Origin: Blastobasis lacticolella
Taxonomy: Eukaryota; Arthropoda; Insecta; Lepidoptera; Blastobasidae
Reading direction: 5' to 3'
Assembly (NCBI GenBank): GCA_905147135.1
Contig: LR990058.1
Coordinates: 15,723,349 to 15,787,348 of the forward strand
Length of the DNA stretch: 64,000 nt
In this document: one piece after another, positions 58,836 through 64,000 of the stretch
Position numbering within the stretch: position 1 is the stretch's first letter
Layout: every line of letters starts with the position of its first letter
Made by a program: the position numbers and the translations under genes
Notes under the pieces: generated by a model
What the model saw: only the letters and a program-made list of their open reading frames with translations
Database searches by the model: none
Told to the model about the DNA's origin: nothing

Positions 58836-59115
58836 CGGCAGAAATGTATGGAACCCAGCCTAATGACCAATAACATTGGGCGATATATCATTGGAAAGGA
58901 TTTTTAATTGTCTGCAACTTTTACTAATATAGTCCGCCATTTTCCAGTACAAAATGAAGTTTATTTTAATTGACCATAACTTTTTTCCCACAGCGATTCG
59001 AGAAATGTCGCCATAGTAAAAGTTGTAGAAAATGAAAAATCCCTTCTAATGAGATATAGGTTGGCGTTATTGGTCATATAGACTGGGTTGACCGGTCCTC
59101 CTTTCATGAAAATCC
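58836..59115. mobile_element. Foldback MITE with long imperfect inverted arms
   Basis: Left AAAGGAGGATCGG ... ATGACCAATAAC ... GCAACTTTTACTA; the right end is its complement (GTTATTGGTCATATAGACTG, CCGGTCCTCCTTT). Arms of about 100 bp, loop about 80 bp. Confidence 0.8.
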
Positions 59116-59885
59116 TCTAAGTAGTTTTTACGTGAAGGAGTGTCAAGTATTAAAACAACCATCCATCCTTACAAACTTATTCATTTATATTATTAGTATT
59201 AGATTCTCTATAATCAAGATACCAATGATTACGCCTTAAACCAACACTTCTGGTAATCGAGGCTACTAACCACACTTCCGCGCGAATACTGCCTAATCCA
59301 CCATGTTGTCTGACTTAATGGGTTTAAGGATTTGCAGCAACATCAACACACCTTTCGACACATTATAACCTGGAGAATCATATTTTTAAATATTAATTTG
59401 TATTGTGTTATGGGTGTAAATCGTTACTTTTGCCTTAAAAGTATTTTTTTTTTGCAGTTATTTCAGGCAACTGAAGCCCATGTTTATAAATACACACATT
59501 CATATTATTAAAAAATTATGAACTAATACGTACAGTGAAACTTTAAACTTAATATCTACACTTCATGCCACTTTAGTTCCTTAATTTCTATTACTTTCAA
59601 AGTCGTTTCGGCGGCACCGGAGATCCTACGTCGCCCACGTAATCGCCGGAACATTACACCTTTCGGCCAACAGTCTTCCCTCATGAAGAACTCCAGCTCT
59701 GCAGTGGGAATCAATGCCACGAACGATTTATTTATTATTATAACTTGGGAAATAGATGCATACTGGCCGGGATCAGGAAACTAGTTCTGGAGGCCCAGGA
59801 AGCGATGGAGCGAAATCGCAGAGTCAGATGCAGGAGTCAACTTCACGATATTTTTCTTTACCGCATATGTCGATGGGCATTATAC

Positions 59886-60131
59886 ATTGACACTGAGTGG
59901 TTCAGTGGTCAACATGTCTTCCACGCAGAGGTCCCGGGTTCGATTCTCCGGCCGAGCAGAAATTGAAATTATGAATTCTAATTTCAGTCTGAGGTCTGGG
60001 TGTTTAATGTACAACAAGTATGTATTTAAAACGTAATCGGTAGTTTATCAGTTGTCTAGCACCCATAACACAAGCTTTGCTTACTTTAGGGCTAGATGGC
60101 GCTGTGTGAATTTTCCAAGCATTTTTATTTA
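59886..60131 (+). mobile_element. Family-B SINE copy
   Basis: ACTGAGTGGTTCAGTGGTCA to GGGCTAGATGGCGCTGTGTG and an ATTTTTATTTATTG tail. Confidence 0.87.
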
Positions 60132-61199
60132 TTGACATATTTACACCAGACACAATATTAATTTCTTATACAGGTATAATCCGAACCCGCGTCATCCGCA
60201 TACAAGTCCACGACGATCCAAGCAGCAGGTACAGTGAGCAATAACAATTGAGATAGCGCTATTGCTGTGACAACGGCCGGGTGTAAATCGCACTTTCGGG
60301 TACACTCGGCTTAGATCGGGACCTGGATAAGGGTAGGTATACAGCGTTCTGTCTTTGTAAATACTTAGTATGAAACAGGGTTTCTACACTTCATGCTAGG
60401 ACTCTATTTTAATTTAAAAAATAAATAAAAATCGTTTATTACATCTATCTCACACATGGCACAGTACTGGTCATAATACATGGCATAATACATCATACAA
60501 GAAACAATGAGAAAGGGACAATGCTATCGTTACATAGGAACAGGTTTAACTTAAATGCAGGTACTAAAAGTGAAAGCTTATTTTTTATAACTGCGCGCAG
60601 CCACCGCATCTGTCCGCCTAGTCATCGCGCCTCGCCCGCATAATCACTTACCACCAGGTGAGGTGGCGGTCAAATGCCAGGATAGTCAAATAAAAAAAAA
60701 TAACCTTAGCAGACTGCACATTTTCTGTCCGGTTGCTACGCGGTACCTATGCGGTCAAGACGCCTACAGTCTTTTATTGTTTGTGTTGATGTAATTTCCA
60801 CCTATTAAACAAGCAAATCTCCGGCCGCTCCGTACACCTGCATTTTGACAAATCGCGCCTGTATCGCTCCGAAGCGGAACGGAACGATCGCGGTACGTGC
60901 CGCGCTTATCGGGCGACTGTACCGCAGACTGTAGCGAGTGGCTCGCGGCGAGTTACGGCGCGCGCTGCTATTAGCGCCGCGGTGCCGGACACGAGTGGCG
61001 GGCGGTGACTGTACTTTGTGTTTTATGGCCTAGGTAGGTACACGGTCAAACGGTCTATGGTAACCATCGTTACCGATAGCTGCTAACATTCCTATTACCA
61101 CAGAGAAAAACAAATACTAGGTACAACTTACACCAAGAGCTGATTACGGTATCGGCATAATTTGTTTCAAATGCTTAAGGAATTGTTGTTTGTATACTA
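60132..61199. other. Non-coding, relics
   Basis: A LINE tail (ATAAAAATCGTTTATTACAT, about 60420-60540) and a LINE-end scrap with TCACTTACCACCAGGTGAGG near 60650. The first copy of a 200-bp direct repeat is at 60715-60893, followed by a GC-rich patch to 61010. Confidence 0.45.
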
Positions 61200-61445
61200 A
61201 TGACAGAAAGGTCATTTTTATCACAGCGCAGCCGCCGCGTCATGTCCGCGTCAATAGGACAGACTCAGACTGCCCGTTTTCTGTCCGGTTGCTACGCGGT
61301 GACAATTCGGACACGACGCTTACGGGTATTCATTGTTTGTGTCGTATATTGTAACTTCAACAATCTCCCAGGCCGCTCCGTACACCTGTATTTTGACAAA
61401 TCGCGCCTATATCGCTCCGAAGCGGAACGGAACGATCGCGGTATA
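60715..61445 (+). repeat. Two direct repeats of about 190 bp
   Basis: Copies at about 60715-60893 and 61265-61442 share TTTTCTGTCCGGTTGCTACG, GGCCGCTCCGTACACCTG, TTTTGACAAATCGCGCCT and CGAAGCGGAACGGAACGATC. The 370 bp between them is different. No ORF links them. Confidence 0.8.
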
Positions 61446-61944
61446 AACGTTAAGATGTCAATAGTCTAAAGGTCTACATGCACTTGTGCTGCAAAACGCA
61501 GCGTCGAGAGACAGGTTTGATGATGGCGTGCACCGTCCATACGAGTGGGTAGCACCACCTGCACCGCATTCAGCCGAACCGGTGCGATGCATAATAAATA
61601 ATAATAATGTTCCGGTGAATCGTGTGTTACATGCTGAACATGGTTCGATTTTGATAATATGATTATTTCAGCTTTCAGACATAGGTGTATGAGATTTAAA
61701 AAGTAATACTGTCTTAGCGAGCATATGGGGTCGGCTTAAAAAAATAATATGACACACAAACTCTATTTGAAACCTTGTCCTGCCTAACACTACACATCTT
61801 TGACTGAAGTAACGCGCAATATCGCGTCACAGCAGTGCGTTCAGAATAGACGTTGCAGTGCAGTTGCCGTGCCGCTGCCGCGTCGCGCAGCGTAAGTGCG
61901 TGTTCACCTTTATTAGCACTTTTGAATACGCGACCCTCAACATG

Positions 61945-62120
61945 CTCAGTGCTGTATTTCTTTTAATTGTTTGGCTGATGCGGAGAGAGCAACGAAATCC
62001 AGGGGAAATAGTAAAAAAGAAACGTCTAAGAAGATATGCTGTACATCCATTTAACACAGAAAGACATTTGTATGGCCAATTTCATACCCATTTTAGCAGA
62101 CTCAGAAAGTACCTATTGTA
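61945..62120 (+). pseudogene. PIF/Harbinger nuclease N-terminal fragment
   Basis: In the plus-strand frame running to 62175, the stretch KKKRLRRYAVHPFNTERHLY then GQFHTHFSRLRKY resembles the start of Harbinger/HARBI1-type transposases (RRxWVHPxNxxRxxxGxFH). The catalytic part does not follow; after RKY the frame loses similarity. A GTACCT at that point could be a decayed donor or the break. Confidence 0.5.
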
Positions 62121-62591
62121 TATATCCGCTTTTATAAAAGCTACAGAAAGTACACAATTAGAAAAGATAACCTAAATCTACAAATAAAAAAAATTCTTAA
62201 CACAAAAAACTGTAGAATATTAACGATGAAAAACCAACCATCTGAACATGTTACCTACTGCTGTCTGTTTGTCAATGCGTTTCTGCGCGCTGATCTCAGG
62301 AACGGCTTAAATGATTTAAGTGCGGTTTCAATAATGTACAATTGTTGTCAGCTTCACTTAAATGTAGTGTTTGTGAAATGTTTTATTTAGATAAAAACGT
62401 AAATTAATAAAGATATATCAATTTAAACTCATTTTGTTCTATAAAAATGCTGTTTTGTTAAATTGGCTGAAACTTTAGTCAACTAAGTAGATGTTGACTG
62501 AAAATTTAAATATAAACAAAAAAGGACTGTTTCAGAGATTTTGACTATTCCGATGTAAGTTGATCTCAGCTCTATATTATCAATCAAAAAT

Positions 62592-62796
62592 ATTAAATAA
62601 ATATACTTGAACAATTCACACAGCGCCATCTTGCCTCAAAGTAAGCAAAGCTTGTGTTATGGATGCTAGATAACTAAACTTACTTACATATTTTTTTAAA
62701 ACATACTCATGATAAGTACATATAACACCAGACCCAGATAACATATATTAAAATTCATCATTTCTGAATCGAACCCAGGATCTTTGGGTGGCAGAC
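62592..62796 (-). mobile_element. Family-B SINE, old copy
   Basis: CACACAGCGCCATCTTGCCT, ATGCTAGATAACTAAAC, and a remnant head TCGAACCCAGGATCTTTGGG. Confidence 0.75.
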
Positions 62797-64000
62797 AGAA
62801 ACAGGATTTAACTTAGTGATGCTGATGTTTTGTGGCGTTTTAAATCCACTTAAATAGAAGTCAGTCAGATCTAGGGGGATGAGGTTATGTAGAAGACTAC
62901 CATAGGCCAGCGCCAGCGTTTAAGATCTAAACTTTTTAGTGAACCTGGCCTACTAGCGCAGTCCTATAACCAGTTACAATGATTGCCTTTTATGCTTTTT
63001 GCGGAATTTCACCCCATCGAAACTATGTAACATATTCAGCAAATTAAATTTGAACAGTAAAATATAACCTTAAAAGTCATTACCTGTGGTCCGTGCAGAA
63101 CCAGTTCACCTGATATCCTTTTAAGTTTATCACAGATTTCAGTGTGATATTTTTCATGGGGAATATTTTTGCATATGATAGAATGAGTTGAAGATGAGTA
63201 TTTAACGCGAACAAAGTCGCGGGCAACCGCTAGTAATTAATAAGTTGGATATTTTTGCAAACTTTTTACTTTGCTATACTCAATGGTAGGTACCACAAAC
63301 TTACCCGACACGGTGACGGCGTCGCTGTTGTTGACAAACAAAATGACATTTTTAAATGGGGACACTTAGTTCAGCTTTTAGCCACCGGGCCAGATAACTT
63401 TGTGGCGAAATTTTAGTGACAATGACTTGTCACTTCTTCTTCTTATCGATTCGATGGACTAAAACTCTCACTTATACTTTATTCGCCCAGTATTCGGCGA
63501 CGGATACAGCGTCTGAACTGGCCTCGAACAAGTCCTCCATGGTACAAGTTGTAGGGCACGCCGAGCATGAAACGAGGTGGTCCATAGTTTGCGGAGATAT
63601 GCCACAGTCGCACTGAGAACTGTCATTTGTATATCCCCACTTAAAGAGATTCTTGTCACTAAAAGCTTCCCTCAAACAGAGGCGATCTGTAGTTCTTAAA
63701 GGGAACACAGCAGAAAACCCACGACGCGTTCTGCAAGCGGGTGGCCGTGACATCCCCCTTCGCTGCACAGGTCATACATGTGATTATTATTATGATAGGC
63801 TAGTGCATTGACTATCTTTCGGAGGTTGGGCATACCTCTGACGGGTGTAACTTGGGTGTAGTTTATTATTATTAAGTATAATTATTTTCTTTTTTTTGTC
63901 AATGGCTTGATCTAGAGGCGACTGCTAACTATAAATCTGAGGGCGATAGCTGCCAACCGGATGCGGAAGCACAGGACTGGATGTTGTGGAGATCTCGGAA
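62797..64000. other. Right end of window
   Basis: Apart from the LINE fragment and a weak relative of the CAG-flanked foldback family at about 63298-63375, nothing recognised. Confidence 0.4.
63472..63768 (-). mobile_element. Non-LTR retrotransposon C-terminal fragment
   Basis: 98-codon minus-strand frame with CDCGISPQTMDHLVSCSACP, the Cys/His motif at the C-terminus of many insect LINE reverse transcriptases, ending AEYWANKV. Confidence 0.75.

Noticed and set aside
61858..62175. A full Harbinger transposase gene
   Set aside because: Only the N-terminal signature is present; no catalytic DDE region follows and no terminal repeats were found.

Overview
This is a eukaryotic, intron-bearing, repeat-rich window. 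It is most probably from a moth or butterfly. That rests on the gene set, on abundant tRNA-derived SINEs, a Transib element and many foldback MITEs, and on AT-rich introns around GC-rich exons. The species cannot be read from the sequence.

Five host genes are supported by exon phase and splice sites. (1) A TALE-homeobox TGIF/achintya-vismay gene on the minus strand, coding exons from 13280 down to 1103, leaving the window on the left. (2) A 34-residue OST4 gene on the minus strand at 15205-15309. (3) NEDD1/Grip71 on the plus strand, 18416-20236, two exons. (4) The nucleoporin Seh1/Nup44A on the plus strand, 23450-33969, eight exons. (5) An AMPK-related (HUNK/SNRK-like) Ser/Thr kinase on the minus strand, 52594 down to about 39475, with a possible terminal exon at 35672-35755. 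Seh1 and the kinase are convergent; OST4 and NEDD1 are divergent. The genes are not a pathway: transcription factor, ER glycosylation, gamma-tubulin ring complex, nuclear pore/GATOR2 and a signalling kinase.

Most other sequence is mobile DNA. A Transib element (2592-5459) has terminal inverted repeats, a perfect 5-bp target duplication and a three-exon transposase broken by two stops; it sits inside a SINE inside a TGIF intron. A non-LTR retrotransposon with a nearly intact endonuclease-RT ORF (28194-31124) lies in Seh1 intron 5, and a 184-bp MITE with TAA duplication is inserted in its tail. There are three SINE-like families, a 417-bp MITE family and several separate foldback elements. From 53000 to 64000 I see only mobile DNA, short repeats and unrecognised sequence.

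The most unusual pattern is local tandem duplication of exon edges (exon end, splice site and some intron) in three unrelated genes. A 112-bp array of about 10.4 units repeats the 3' end and donor of a TGIF exon. A 122-bp triplet repeats the end of Seh1 exon 7, and a decayed copy of Seh1 exon 6 lies downstream of it. In the kinase, one exon has two 149-bp copies that look mutually exclusive, and another exon has two decaying copies.
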